55,800 nt of DNA from contig JAACFB010000023.1 in assembly GCA_009937615.1 (NCBI GenBank), positions 1-55,800 on the forward strand. Reading direction: 5' to 3'. The notes under the pieces were generated by a model. It saw only the letters and a program-made list of their open reading frames with translations. It was not told where the DNA came from and did no database searches. A program made the position numbers and the translations under genes. The DNA is from Gammaproteobacteria bacterium (lineage in GTDB: Bacteria; Pseudomonadota; Gammaproteobacteria; Steroidobacterales; Woeseiaceae). Of the stretch, positions 1 to 9,035 are shown in pieces; position 1 is the stretch's first letter; every line of letters begins with the position of its first letter.

Positions 1-626
1 CTGCAAGCCGTCGCTTCTTCCGATGAGAAGATATAGGGCTCGCCGATCAGAGACGCATTGACTTGGCGCTCCGCGTTCAGTTCAAGATAAATCGCGAGCA
101 CAGTCGCTTCCAGCACGTCCTCTGCGGCAATAACCGAGCCGTGCGCTTTGAGCAGGGCGGCGCGACCCTCACCCAGCGTACCGGCAACTTCATCGGCGGT
201 TACCGGGTTATTGACGGAGCGCGGCGACGGGTAAACCGGGATGTCACCGAGCAAAGCGCCTTGCGCCATGGTCACGCGGTAATCCAGCCCCGCCGTCGTT
301 AGTAACGTTGACCACTTCGGGTGGCCGTGGACGACGGCATGCACGTCAGGCCTGGCCTGGTAGATGGCCGTATGCAGCGGCAGCTCTTTGGGCGGCGGTG
401 GTGCCGAGTCATCGAAATCGCCACCCGGTCCGACCACGACAAAATCCTGCGGCGTAATCGCACTGCGAACCGAACTTCCCGTGTTGATCAGCAGGTTTCC
501 GTCGGCCAGCCGAACGCTGAAATGACCGTTGAAGTCGATGATGCCGAGGCGCTCGAGAATCGAGATTCCCTGCGCCAGATGGATGCGAGCGTCATGCTCC
601 GCGTGCGGAGATAACGCTGCACTCAA
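1..626 (-). CDS. Class II aldolase/adducin family protein (3' end outside window)
   Basis: Reading the minus strand from 626 gives about 208 residues with no stop before the window edge. The protein has the class II aldolase fold pattern: an N-terminal FNGHFSVR segment, a TGSSVRS phosphate or carboxylate-binding loop, a PLHTAIY acid motif, the zinc-binding pair in VVHGHP, and a third metal histidine in LLKAHGS. Family members (fuculose-phosphate aldolase, ribulose-5-phosphate 4-epimerase, HMG or aromatic carboxylate lyases and decarboxylases) use a divalent metal to make or break a C-C bond; the substrate cannot be read here. The start is a TTG whose bases overlap the TGA of the upstream NicO-type gene, so the two are probably translationally coupled. 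The frame has a stop eight codons upstream and no early ATG, which supports TTG. Function is confident at family level only. Confidence 0.85.
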   Translation of the reverse strand, partial: MSAALSPHAEHDARIHLAQGISILERLGIIDFNGHFSVRLADGNLLINTGSSVRSAITPQDFVVVGPGGDFDDSAPPPPKELPLHTAIYQARPDVHAVVHGHPKWSTLLTTAGLDYRVTMAQGALLGDIPVYPSPRSVNNPVTADEVAGTLGEGRAALLKAHGSVIAAEDVLEATVLAIYLELNAERQVNASLIGEPYIFSSEEATAC

Positions 627-1330
627 AGGATACTCCAGCTGTGGCTAAGGAGATTGCTGCCGATGATGACCGCCAGGCAGCCGATACCGACGAACGCTGT
701 CGTGTTGACCCAGTTTGCGCAGCGTTCCATCCAGCGCAGAGGGTAGGAGACCACGAAGGTCAGAGTCGCCATTCCGATGATCGAGCCCGCACCGAATGCG
801 GCGACATAGGTGATCGCCTGCGAAATGGAATTGGCCGCGGCAGCCAGTATCAGCAGTCCGGCCGAACCGGCGGCGCCGTGCATCATTCCGACCATCAGTG
901 CATGCCTCAGGCCCAGGCTGCCATGTTCGTGATTGTGCGGCCTTATCGTATGCGGTTCCTTGCCTGCCGCATGAACGTGGACGTGCAGGTGCCGCTCACC
1001 CTCGCGATGCTGGTGAATATGAAAGTGTGGACGCTTCCGCCAAACCTTGTAGAGAACGTTTACGCCGAGAAAAACGATCATCGCGCCCACCGCAAACTCG
1101 AGCATCGCTTCAACGCGCGGCGAAATATTTTCCCCAAGCAGTAGCAGCGCGCCACATATGGTCAGTAACGTAATCGTGTGTCCGAGCCCCCAGACGCCGC
1201 CTCGAAGCATAAGCGCGCGCCGCGAGTTCCGTTCACGATTCAGCGTGGCGACTGCCGCCAGGTGGTCGGCCTCGAGCGCATGCTGCATGCCGATTAATGC
1301 GCCGAAAATAACGAGTGTGTATACGTCCAT
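623..1330 (-). CDS. NicO/UreH-type nickel-cobalt transporter-like membrane protein
   Basis: The 235-residue protein is mostly hydrophobic, with about six membrane segments. The first carries MQHALEADHLAAV, the HX4DH-type signature of NicO/UreH nickel-cobalt permeases. A central hydrophilic loop is very rich in histidine (HFHIHQH, HLHVHVHA, PHNHEHG), as in metal-sensing or metal-delivering permeases. A second conserved histidine segment is GMMHGAAGS. An in-frame ATG exists 28 codons further upstream, but the extra residues are polar and unlike the family. The ATG at 1330 begins MDVYTLVIFGALIG and has an AAAGGG element just upstream, so it was chosen. It is coupled by overlap to the class II aldolase, a metal-dependent enzyme, which suggests but does not prove metal supply to it. 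The transported ion could also be another divalent metal. Confidence 0.85.
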   Translation of the reverse strand: MDVYTLVIFGALIGMQHALEADHLAAVATLNRERNSRRALMLRGGVWGLGHTITLLTICGALLLLGENISPRVEAMLEFAVGAMIVFLGVNVLYKVWRKRPHFHIHQHREGERHLHVHVHAAGKEPHTIRPHNHEHGSLGLRHALMVGMMHGAAGSAGLLILAAAANSISQAITYVAAFGAGSIIGMATLTFVVSYPLRWMERCANWVNTTAFVGIGCLAVIIGSNLLSHSWSIL

Positions 1331-1674
1331 CAATACCCTTTGGTATTTGCCAGGCGGTACAGCGAAGCAATCGCGAAGTTTACCAGAACTCCTGATTACC
1401 GGGATTGTAAACACCGCTGTTTACTGCAAAGAAGTTCGTTTCACCGTTAACGAATTCGGCTGTCATGTTGTCATTGATCGTCCAGCGATTCTTCCCCACG
1501 CTGTGCGGCAGAACAGGAGGATCTGCCGGTAACGGTGCACACACTGCTGCGGCGATCGCCGCCAAAGTTGATACGCATGAAACGGTCTCGCCGGAAAGTG
1601 ATTTGATGCGCCAGAATGCGCTAGAGTAGAGCCAGACCTCGAAATTACAGAGCCCGTCGGGCTGGGGAAAACCG
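1331..1674. other. Divergent intergenic region between NicO-like gene and bicupin
   Basis: This is 344 bases between two divergent genes. No RNA gene or convincing -35/-10 pair was found. A GGGGA Shine-Dalgarno lies at about 1665, six bases before the bicupin ATG. A minus-strand frame ending at 1380 translates to a hydrophobic, alanine-rich start followed by a polar tail ending NPGNQEFW. It could be a small exported peptide, but start, ribosome site and codon bias are all unconvincing, so it is not called. Confidence 0.4.
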
Positions 1675-2802
1675 ATGACAAAAGATGCACTCGTTTCCGA
1701 AGAGATCGTCAAGAAATTCGCGAAAGAAGTGGAGACGCCTTATACCCGCTGGGTCAAAGCCGAGGGCCTCGACATCATTGACGGCATCTATGTGCCGGAT
1801 CTGAACGCTGTTGAACTCAAGCCCTGGCCGTCCCGCAACGGTCACGGCGTGTTCATCAACCATGACGCATCGAGAACGTCGAACGACTGCTATGTCTGCG
1901 AGATTGGTCCCGGAGAGGAGCTGGTGGCACAGCGGCAGCTGTACGAAGAAATGATAATGATCCTCAGCGGCCGGGGGTCGACCACGGTCTGGAATGATGC
2001 GGGGCAAAAGGTGTCGTTCGAGTGGCAGGCGGGTGCGCTGTTCGCGATACCTGTGAACGCGTGGCATCAACACTTCAACGGGTCTGGCGACGAGAAGGTT
2101 CGGTTCGTGGCCGTAACCAATCTGCCGCCCATCATGAACGTCTATGAGGAACCCGAGTTCATTTTCAATACGCCTTACGATTTCAAGTCACGTTTCTCGG
2201 GCGAGCCTGACTATTTTGCGCCGCGCGAAGATGTCAGTGGACTGCTGCTCGAGAGCAATTTCGTATCAGACGCCGTCAGTCTGCCGCTGATTGAAGCCAA
2301 GGAGCGGGGCGCCGGTGGCGGCCACATTCGCTTCAATTTTGCGAAGAGCTCAATGAACGGTCACATCTCCCAGTTTCCCGTCGGCACGTACAAAAAAGCG
2401 CACGCACATGGGCCCGGAGCTCACGTCATAATTCTGGCCGGGGAGGGCTACTCGCTGATGTGGCCGGAGGGTGAAGAACCCACGCGTTACGACTGGAAGC
2501 CAGGCAGCATGATCACGCCGCCGAATATGTGGTTTCACCAGCATTTCAATACCGGCAACTCGCCGGCACGCTATCTTGCGTTCAAGTACGAAGGCGTTGC
2601 CATTCGCAATTCGCAGGGCGTGCCGAAGGCCTGGATAAGCCGCCGCATCGGTGGGCACCAGATCGACTACGCTGATGAAAGCGAACTCGTGCGGACGATG
2701 TTTGCCGACGCGCTTTCCGAGCACGGGCTCGAGTCGCGCATGCAGGAGCCGTATGAGCTCGAAAAAGAGACGCTGCCGCCATTGCCCGAGTCGCGCCAGT
2801 AA
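1675..2802 (+). CDS. Cytoplasmic bicupin protein (gentisate dioxygenase-like fold)
   Basis: The 375-residue protein has two cupin domains and no signal peptide. The N-terminal cupin (about residues 60-155) ends in WHQHFN. The C-terminal cupin (about 230-310) has the full metal set: KAHAHGPGAH, then GEGYSLMWPEG and a closing WFHQHFN. This resembles bicupin oxygenases and isomerases such as the gentisate 1,2-dioxygenase group, although that exact activity is not shown. A GGGGA ribosome site sits six bases before the ATG. The gene is followed after 7 bases by tctC and is probably cotranscribed with tctCAB. An exported paralogue lies at 27769-28923, sharing the YKKAH...GEGYSL.WPEG block. Likely role, by inference: first intracellular step on the compound imported by the Tct system. 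Confidence 0.85.
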   Translation: MTKDALVSEEIVKKFAKEVETPYTRWVKAEGLDIIDGIYVPDLNAVELKPWPSRNGHGVFINHDASRTSNDCYVCEIGPGEELVAQRQLYEEMIMILSGRGSTTVWNDAGQKVSFEWQAGALFAIPVNAWHQHFNGSGDEKVRFVAVTNLPPIMNVYEEPEFIFNTPYDFKSRFSGEPDYFAPREDVSGLLLESNFVSDAVSLPLIEAKERGAGGGHIRFNFAKSSMNGHISQFPVGTYKKAHAHGPGAHVIILAGEGYSLMWPEGEEPTRYDWKPGSMITPPNMWFHQHFNTGNSPARYLAFKYEGVAIRNSQGVPKAWISRRIGGHQIDYADESELVRTMFADALSEHGLESRMQEPYELEKETLPPLPESRQ

Positions 2803-2809
2803 TCAGGTA

Positions 2810-3799
2810 ATGTCCTGCCGGTCGATCGGGGTACGCTGCTGCTTTTTGTTCGCGGCCTTGTCGTCGCTTTTGACTGGCTGCGATCCGGCCGGTGATCAGC
2901 AGCTCGATAATGCAACCATTGCGATAGTCATTCCGTATCGGCCGGGCGGCGGTTTCGATCGCACGGTGCGGGCGTTTGCACCGTATTTTGCCCGGCAGCT
3001 GGGGGCCGGCGTAACGGTACTTCCCGAAAACGTGCCCGGTGCGGGCGGCAGGCGCGGCGCGGCCAAGGTCTATCGCGCCCGCCCGGACGGTACGACGCTC
3101 GGCATCTTCAACCTGCCCGGCTTCGTGTTACCGGAAGTGCTGGGAGAGAAGGTCGACTATGACCTGCGAGAGCTCAGCTGGATAGGCCGTCTGGAATCGC
3201 AGGACTACGTGCTGCTGATATCCGCGGCATCCGAATTACAGAACCTCGACGACGTGAGAGCGGCCGATGAGATTTCGTTCCTTTCGACCGGCTACGGTTC
3301 GTCCGTGCTCGCGGCGACGCAGATCATTGCCGAGCGTCTCGCTCTCACTGACAAGAGCCCGATCTACCTTGCTGGCTATGCCGGTACGGCAGATTACCTG
3401 GTCGGGCTCATTCGCGGTGACGGCAACGTAGCGGTCGGACCCGTGTCCACCTCGCTCAAGTATATCGAGTCAGGGGATTTGCGGCCGCTGGCGGTCACGG
3501 GTGACGGCAGCAGCCTGCCCGGGGTGCCGACCTTCACCGAGCTCGGTTTTGCAGACCTCGCTGCCCTGGATCTGCAGCGGTCGATTGCAGGCCCCCCGGG
3601 ACTCGATGCGGAGCTCCTGACTACGCTTCGCGAGGCATTCCTGCGCGCTGTCGCCGATCCTGAATTCATTGCAACGGCGCGCAATGCGCGTCTTGACCTG
3701 AGTCCGCTCGCCGGCGCCGCAACCGCCGCTGAAATTGAAGAGAGTTTTACGTTCTACGAGACCTTCAAGACGAATCTCAAGAACCCGAACGCGCTGTAA
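2810..3799 (+). CDS. tctC: Tripartite tricarboxylate transporter substrate-binding lipoprotein (TctC/Bug)
   Basis: The 329-residue protein begins with a lipoprotein signal: hydrophobic core CCFLFAALSS, then lipobox LLTGC with the lipidated cysteine. The mature part follows the Bug/TctC plan: IVIPYRPGGGFD at its start (the PGG carboxylate-binding loop), a central STGYGSSV turn and a late PGVPTFTELGF segment typical of the family. The ATG at 2810 places the signal directly at the N-terminus; an earlier in-frame ATG would add 53 arginine- and cysteine-rich residues and destroy it. It binds a carboxylate in the periplasm and hands it to TctAB, encoded immediately downstream. The gap to tctA is 24 bases. 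Ligand is unknown; aromatic or dicarboxylic acids are common for the family. Confidence 0.93.
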   Translation: MSCRSIGVRCCFLFAALSSLLTGCDPAGDQQLDNATIAIVIPYRPGGGFDRTVRAFAPYFARQLGAGVTVLPENVPGAGGRRGAAKVYRARPDGTTLGIFNLPGFVLPEVLGEKVDYDLRELSWIGRLESQDYVLLISAASELQNLDDVRAADEISFLSTGYGSSVLAATQIIAERLALTDKSPIYLAGYAGTADYLVGLIRGDGNVAVGPVSTSLKYIESGDLRPLAVTGDGSSLPGVPTFTELGFADLAALDLQRSIAGPPGLDAELLTTLREAFLRAVADPEFIATARNARLDLSPLAGAATAAEIEESFTFYETFKTNLKNPNAL

Positions 3800-3823
3800 T
3801 CGTTTTGGCCGGAGCCGTGCCCG

Positions 3824-5317
3824 ATGCCTGATTCGTTATTCGTTGCCGCTGACTACCTGAGCCAGGGGGCCAATCTTGGCTACCTCGTTCTCGGCGTCGC
3901 GGTCGGTATCGTTTTCGGTTCGATCCCCGGGCTAGGGGGAGCGACGGCAATCGCGCTGCTCCTGCCACTGACCTTCGGCATGGAGCCCGACCAGGCAGTC
4001 ATACTCATGGGCGGCATAATGGGGGCTGTCTCCATTGGAGGCTCGGTGTCGGCGATCCTGTTGAACACGCCGGGCACTGCGCCGAACGCGGCCACCTGCA
4101 TCGATGGTTATCCGCTCACGCGTCAGGGCAAGGCCGGCCTCGCCATCGGGGCCGCGGCGACGGCGTCGTCGATCGGCGGCATTATCAGCCTCGGGATCCT
4201 TGTCGCGGTGCTACCGGTCGCCAGGACAATCGTGCTGTGGTTCGGTCCCCCGGCCTTTTTCATGCTGGCCGTTCTCGGGCTCACGTCTCTGACCGTTGCC
4301 AGCGGGAATCTCCTGCGCGGCCTGATCGCGGCCTGCATCGGCTTGTTTTTCGGATTTGTCGGATATGACGATATCGGTGGCACCGCGCGTTACACGATCG
4401 GCATCGACTTCCTCTGGGACGGGATTTCGATCGTGCCGTTGTTGATCGGCTTGTTCGCCATTGCCGAGATGATGAACCTCTATCGCACGGGCGGTCCAAT
4501 ATCGGCCAGCGACGACGGGGATACCGTGAAGGTTGTTGGCACTATGGATGGCGTTCGGTCCGTATTCGCGAATCTTCGTACGCTGATCAGTGGTTCCGCT
4601 ATCGGCACGGTCATAGGCCTCGTGCCGGGCGTGGGCGGCACGGTGGCGTCGTTCCTGTCCTATTCCTTCGCAGCCCAGACGAGCAAGAATAATGAGAATT
4701 TCGGCTCTGGGGACATCCGCGGCGTGATCGCACCGGAGGCTGCGAACAATGCGAAAGATGGTGGCGCACTGATTCCGACGCTGGCGTTCGGGATCCCCGG
4801 CAGCGCCGAGATGGCGATCTTCCTCGGTGTATTGATCTTGCACGGTATCGACCCGGGCCCGATGCTGCTGATAGAGCGCGAGTCGACGATATTCATGCTG
4901 ATCCTGGCGCTGCTCGTCGCCACGCTGATTAGCGGCGGCGTGATCCTGACCTCAGCGCGCCACCTGGCGCGCATTGCACACATTGATTCAATGCTGCTGA
5001 TCCCCTGCGTGATCACGGTGTCGTTCGTGGGCGCCTACGCGCTGCACGGCTCGATCGGCGATGTCTTTATCGCGGCGTTTTTCGGCATGCTAGGCTTTGT
5101 CATGATTCGCTTCGATTATCCGCGAATTACGCTCGTTATCGCGTTCGTGCTGAGCGGCCTGATGGAACGCAATTTTATTCAGTCGATGATCATGTTCGAG
5201 GGTGACTGGCGCCGGTTCTTCGGCGACACAACGACACTGGTTCTGTTTCTGCTGACGCTGTGCGCGTTGTTGATTCCGATTGTGAATCGCGTTCGGACGC
5301 GGCGGTCGACTCGATGA
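3824..5317 (+). CDS. tctA: Tripartite tricarboxylate transporter large membrane subunit TctA
   Basis: The 497-residue integral membrane protein has about eleven or twelve hydrophobic segments. The first repeat carries GSIPGLGGATAIALLLPLTF and the second VPGVGGTVASFLSYSFA followed by GVIAPEAANNA, the paired conserved motifs of TctA (DUF112). The length is normal for the family. It forms the sodium- or proton-coupled permease that takes substrate from TctC. The ATG at 3824 has GGAG nine bases upstream. Its TGA overlaps the tctB ATG in an ATGA junction, so the two membrane subunits are translationally coupled. Gene order is C-A-B rather than the commoner C-B-A. Confidence 0.95.
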   Translation: MPDSLFVAADYLSQGANLGYLVLGVAVGIVFGSIPGLGGATAIALLLPLTFGMEPDQAVILMGGIMGAVSIGGSVSAILLNTPGTAPNAATCIDGYPLTRQGKAGLAIGAAATASSIGGIISLGILVAVLPVARTIVLWFGPPAFFMLAVLGLTSLTVASGNLLRGLIAACIGLFFGFVGYDDIGGTARYTIGIDFLWDGISIVPLLIGLFAIAEMMNLYRTGGPISASDDGDTVKVVGTMDGVRSVFANLRTLISGSAIGTVIGLVPGVGGTVASFLSYSFAAQTSKNNENFGSGDIRGVIAPEAANNAKDGGALIPTLAFGIPGSAEMAIFLGVLILHGIDPGPMLLIERESTIFMLILALLVATLISGGVILTSARHLARIAHIDSMLLIPCVITVSFVGAYALHGSIGDVFIAAFFGMLGFVMIRFDYPRITLVIAFVLSGLMERNFIQSMIMFEGDWRRFFGDTTTLVLFLLTLCALLIPIVNRVRTRRSTR

Positions 5318-5799
5318 ACGGCGGCTCAACATCCAAAGTTGCCGCAGTCGTAATCGCGATCGTGCTTTCCGCGTTAGCCGTCTTCATGCTCGTGACGGCA
5401 TACACCTACAGCCGTTCCAGCGGAATATTCCCGATTTTCGTCGGCTGGATATTCGTAGCGCTCGCTTTGCTCGAGTCGGTCGTGCAGCTCAGGACATTGA
5501 TCGGCCGCGGAGCTACCGCGCCAGCGGCGAGCGAGGAGCCTGCTGCTCCCGGCGGGGAGGCCGCTTCACTGCGCGAGATCGGCGGGTTCCTGTGGTTGGG
5601 ACTGTTTTTGACGTTAATCTACTTTGCCGGATTCGTGATCGCGACACCGATATTTATCGTCGCCTTCCTGCGCTTGTCGGCAGGCCGAAGTTTTGTGCAC
5701 AGCGTTTCGTTTGCGCTTGCCGCCGCGGCAGTTGTCTACGTTGTTTTTGTATTTTTGCTCGATTACCAGTTATACCGCGGCACCCTGCTGGGGGCGTGA
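5314..5799 (+). CDS. tctB: Tripartite tricarboxylate transporter small membrane subunit TctB
   Basis: The 161-residue protein has four predicted membrane segments: VVIAIVLSALAVFMLVTAY, IFPIFVGWIFVALALLESV, a FLWLGLFLTLIYFAGFVIATP stretch and a C-terminal AAAAVVYVVFVFLLDY. This matches TctB (DUF1468), the small subunit of the Tct permease. A proline- and alanine-rich hydrophilic linker separates helices 2 and 3 in the cytoplasm. The chosen ATG lies in the ATGA overlap with tctA; an upstream in-frame start would add 18 charged residues. It completes the TctCAB importer, followed after 86 bases by amidohydrolase AH1. Confidence 0.9.
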   Translation: MNGGSTSKVAAVVIAIVLSALAVFMLVTAYTYSRSSGIFPIFVGWIFVALALLESVVQLRTLIGRGATAPAASEEPAAPGGEAASLREIGGFLWLGLFLTLIYFAGFVIATPIFIVAFLRLSAGRSFVHSVSFALAAAAVVYVVFVFLLDYQLYRGTLLGA

Positions 5800-5885
5800 T
5801 GCCCGGAGCAATAAACGCTAACAAATGTAATAAAGCGAGATTCGCCATCCCGGGTGTATGATCTTTTTTTTCAGAGGAGGGGACC

Positions 5886-7976
5886 ATGACGCAGCTCCGA
5901 AAGTTCTTATCCGCAGTCAGCCTTACTTTGGCGTCAGTTATACTTGCGTTGCCATCTGCCGCTCAGGACTTGCCGCCAGAGCTCATCTCCTGGCCGGACA
6001 CGATCTATACGAATGCGATCATCGTTACGCTCGACAACCACGAGCTGAACGATGATGCGGGTACGATCGCCGAGGCCATGGCCGTCCGCGACGGCAAGAT
6101 CCAGGCCATCGGCTCTGCAGATTACATCAGCCGAATGCGCGGCCCGAACACGAAGGTCATGGACCTCGCCGGCAAGATGGTCGTCCCCGGATTTATCGAA
6201 AGTCACACGCATCCGTTCAGCCTGTTCGACGCGAATCTGCCGGAACAGGAACTCGCGTTGCCCCACGTCACGATGGGCGTCATGGTTGAAGCAACCGCGG
6301 AAGAAACGTACAAAAAGATCAGCCGTTATGTGGAGGAGGCGGGTGTCCGGCCCGGCGAGTGGCTGCTGATCGAACTGATCCCCAACCCGGCCGCGGGTAT
6401 ACCGACAATCTGGGACATTGCCGAAGGCTGGATCGGCACGCGCTATACCGCTGACCAATCGTTTACCCGGGAGGGCTTGACCGGTGCGTTACCGAGAAAC
6501 CCCGCCAATGCCGGCATTCGCAATGCTCGCGAGGACGATGGTTTCGTGCGCCGGCACAACAGTATCGAGGACGTCGAACTGCTGCGGCAGCCGGCGGAAC
6601 CCGTCGTCAACAATCGCACCTATGACACCGAGGTCGCCGACAAGCTCGCGCACTGGAACCGTTATAACCAGGGACTGCAGGGTAGCCACGCCTTTATCGT
6701 CTTCAACGATCTTGGTTGGGAAAAGACCGCCGAGTACATGCCTGGCCTTGCGGAAACCGTAACAGCGCTGCGGCCGGATATCGAAAATGCAGGGGATCGC
6801 GGGATCCTGGGCACGGGATCGAAGAAAGCCTGGGTGCAGCAGGTGCTGAAGAAGCCCTATCCGACGCCGGTCTATGCGGAAGCCGTGAAAAAAGGTTTCA
6901 CCTACATGGCCAGGTCGGGCATCACGGCATTCGGGTCGCGTGTCGATTTTCCCCACCAGCTTTCCGCGTATCACTACCTGTTGCGCCGCGACGGGCGCTT
7001 GCCGATTCGGCACGCCTATACCTATGAAATGCATCGTAACCAATTGCACACGCCGTATTTCGTGAAGAACGTCTATCCGTTCATGGGCGCGCACTGGTCC
7101 AACGGCCCGAACAGCGGTAATGCCTGGTTGTGGAATCACGGCATCGGCTCGGAGGGTGCCTGGGATACGCCCGAAATCGCGTGTCTCGGTCCGGATCTTC
7201 CGGGCCTGCCGGATATGGCGGAACAGGCGAAGAAACGTGAGCGATGTGACTTCCTCGAGAATCGTACCCCCGAGGTCATCGGCATGCACAATGCGCTGAT
7301 GGCTGGCTGGCGAATCGCGGGTCTGCACGGAGTGGGCAGCCACGGCATGCGCCAGTTCATCCAGTACGTCGAGGAGGCCATCGCTTCGGGCAAGGTCTCG
7401 GAGCAGGAAGTGCGGGACATGCGCATACTGATGGCGCACGGCACGATGGTCGGCAAGCAGCCCGACGTCATTGCCGGGCTCAAGCGTTACAACATCATCA
7501 TGCCGTTCCAGATCCTGCGTGCGTTGACCGACGAGCCGCCGGTCATCGATACCTTCTATGGTCCCGAAGGCTACGAGTTTCTGGCCCCGGTCAAGAGCCT
7601 GATCGATGCGGGCGTGCGCGTCGCGGTGGAAACCCACAGTGCGGGTCCCCCCGACCTATTGTTTCGGCACATGCCGGCACTCGTGACGCGTACCGCGGCG
7701 GGCCGAACGTCCACGCCGGAAGAGGGCGTGGACCGCGTTGTGGCGCTGAAGATGTTCACGTACTCGAATGCCGAGTCAATGCTGGCGGAGGACTTTATCG
7801 GCTCCCTTGAGCCGGGCAAGTTCGCGGATTTCGCCGTGCTTCTCAATAACTGGCTCGAGGGCCCGGATTCCGAACTCGGAGTCAACAAGGTCATCATGAC
7901 CGTCGTGGGTGATGAGATCATTTACGAGGATCGAAACACGCCCTGGGAGTCTGGTGAGGCAACCGCGGCGCGGTAA
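5886..7976 (+). CDS. Exported YtcJ-like amidohydrolase AH1
   Basis: The 696-residue protein opens with a Sec signal peptide (KFLSAVSLTLASVILALPSAAQ, cut after AQ). Residues 38-100 are the composite beta-sandwich of the amidohydrolase superfamily (DTIYTNAIIVTLDNHE, AMAVRDGKIQAIGS). The metal motif is ESHTHP, with His107 and His109. Later landmarks are GLHGVGSHGMRQ, where YtcJ enzymes usually have an H..GD.A motif, MAHGTMVG, and a C-terminal EPGKFADFAVLL that closes the sandwich. The usual catalytic aspartate of the GD motif is replaced by serine. Expected activity is hydrolysis of an amide or ester in the periplasm. A strong GAGGAGGGG ribosome site precedes the ATG. It lies 58 bases upstream of MoxR operon 1, in the same direction. 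The C-terminal two-thirds is clearly related to the split enzyme at 51818-54009. Confidence 0.88.
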   Translation: MTQLRKFLSAVSLTLASVILALPSAAQDLPPELISWPDTIYTNAIIVTLDNHELNDDAGTIAEAMAVRDGKIQAIGSADYISRMRGPNTKVMDLAGKMVVPGFIESHTHPFSLFDANLPEQELALPHVTMGVMVEATAEETYKKISRYVEEAGVRPGEWLLIELIPNPAAGIPTIWDIAEGWIGTRYTADQSFTREGLTGALPRNPANAGIRNAREDDGFVRRHNSIEDVELLRQPAEPVVNNRTYDTEVADKLAHWNRYNQGLQGSHAFIVFNDLGWEKTAEYMPGLAETVTALRPDIENAGDRGILGTGSKKAWVQQVLKKPYPTPVYAEAVKKGFTYMARSGITAFGSRVDFPHQLSAYHYLLRRDGRLPIRHAYTYEMHRNQLHTPYFVKNVYPFMGAHWSNGPNSGNAWLWNHGIGSEGAWDTPEIACLGPDLPGLPDMAEQAKKRERCDFLENRTPEVIGMHNALMAGWRIAGLHGVGSHGMRQFIQYVEEAIASGKVSEQEVRDMRILMAHGTMVGKQPDVIAGLKRYNIIMPFQILRALTDEPPVIDTFYGPEGYEFLAPVKSLIDAGVRVAVETHSAGPPDLLFRHMPALVTRTAAGRTSTPEEGVDRVVALKMFTYSNAESMLAEDFIGSLEPGKFADFAVLLNNWLEGPDSELGVNKVIMTVVGDEIIYEDRNTPWESGEATAAR

Positions 7977-8034
7977 AACAGTGACGCCCGGTGCCCGATT
8001 GCCGGTGCGCGGATACAGCTAGGGACAATAGTGC

Positions 8035-9033
8035 ATGGCAGAGACGCGGGACGTCGTGCTGCAAAAAGTGCAGCGCCAGATCATCGACCTTGAAACCGAG
8101 GTACGCAAGCGCATCGTCGGCATGGACGAGGAAATGCGGCTGACGCTGATCTGCCTGTTTGCCGGCGGGCATGTGCTGCTCGAGGGCGTACCGGGACTCG
8201 CGAAGACTTTGTTCTTCAAAACGCTGGCCGAGGCGGCGCACGTGCAGTTTCGGCGCATCTCGTTTGCGGCCGACCTGTTGCCGAAGGACGTGGTGGGTAT
8301 TGAGCATTTTGATGCTGCTACGGGGAAGGTCGACCTGGTCGTCAAAGGTCCGCTGCACACCAACTTCCTGCTCACGGACGAACTCAACCGGGCGCGCACG
8401 AGCTCGAAAGGCTCTGTGCTTGAGCCTATGGAGGAAGGCCAGGTCACGACGGAGCTGGGCGGCACTTATAAACTGAGCCCGTTGTTCATGGTCATTGCGA
8501 CTCAGAACCCGGTCGAGGAGGAGGGTACGTTCGGCCTGGGGCGCGCCGAGAGAGACCGATTCCTGATGAAGGTGCCGATCGGCTATCCGTCAGCCGCTGA
8601 TGAAGAGGAAATCATTCGGCGCTACGGCACCTTGAGTGATGTCCCGGAGGTCAACCAGGTCATCAGCGAGGACAGTATTCTTGCAGATCGGGAGGCCATT
8701 AAGACCCATGTCCATGTCGAGGACTCGATCATCAAGAAGGTCCAGCGAATACTTGACGAGACACGCCCCGAGCGAACGAGTTTACAGAGTGTCTCGGAGC
8801 TGATTGAGCGCGGTGGTGGCGCCTCGCCTCGCGCCGGCATCGGCATTATCTATGCGGCAAGAGTCAATGCGGTCATGCAGGGCCGGGACTACGTGACGCC
8901 CGACGATCTTGTTGCCGTTGTCACACCGATTCTGCGGCACCGGCTCGTGCTCAAGCCTGGCGAGGTTCAGGAAGAGGAAATCGAACAACGCCTTGTCGAC
9001 ATCATCGACGAAGTCGTTCGCCAGGTGATGTAG
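8035..9033 (+). CDS. MoxR-family AAA+ ATPase, operon 1
   Basis: The 332-residue cytoplasmic AAA+ ATPase has Walker A GVPGLAKT (residues 51-58), Walker B in LLTDELNRA, sensor 1 in IATQNPVEEEGTF, and a C-terminal lid with the DRFLMK arginine region. This is a canonical MoxR (AAA_3) protein. MoxR ATPases act with vWA partners as chaperones that insert metals or mature enzymes (CoxD with CoxE, NorQ with NorD, RavA with ViaA are studied examples). It is first of five tightly packed genes, and the next begins 2 bases after its TAG. It is less similar to the MoxR proteins of operons 2 and 3 than those two are to each other, so operon 1 looks like a separate lineage. The substrate is unknown; AH1 directly upstream is a candidate. 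Confidence 0.93.
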   Translation: MAETRDVVLQKVQRQIIDLETEVRKRIVGMDEEMRLTLICLFAGGHVLLEGVPGLAKTLFFKTLAEAAHVQFRRISFAADLLPKDVVGIEHFDAATGKVDLVVKGPLHTNFLLTDELNRARTSSKGSVLEPMEEGQVTTELGGTYKLSPLFMVIATQNPVEEEGTFGLGRAERDRFLMKVPIGYPSAADEEEIIRRYGTLSDVPEVNQVISEDSILADREAIKTHVHVEDSIIKKVQRILDETRPERTSLQSVSELIERGGGASPRAGIGIIYAARVNAVMQGRDYVTPDDLVAVVTPILRHRLVLKPGEVQEEEIEQRLVDIIDEVVRQVM

Positions 9034-9035
9034 CG

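Noticed and set aside
1380..1600. Small minus-strand peptide with a hydrophobic start, ending NPGNQEFW
   Set aside because: Looks somewhat like an exported peptide, but there is no ribosome site or good start, and codon use is not gene-like. Kept only as a remark in the intergenic entry.
5863..5870. Run of eight T upstream of AH1, possible terminator after tctB
   Set aside because: No stable stem precedes it, and it sits immediately before the AH1 ribosome site.
6489..7637. 382-codon minus-strand open frame opposite AH1
   Set aside because: Antisense shadow of the conserved AH1 core.
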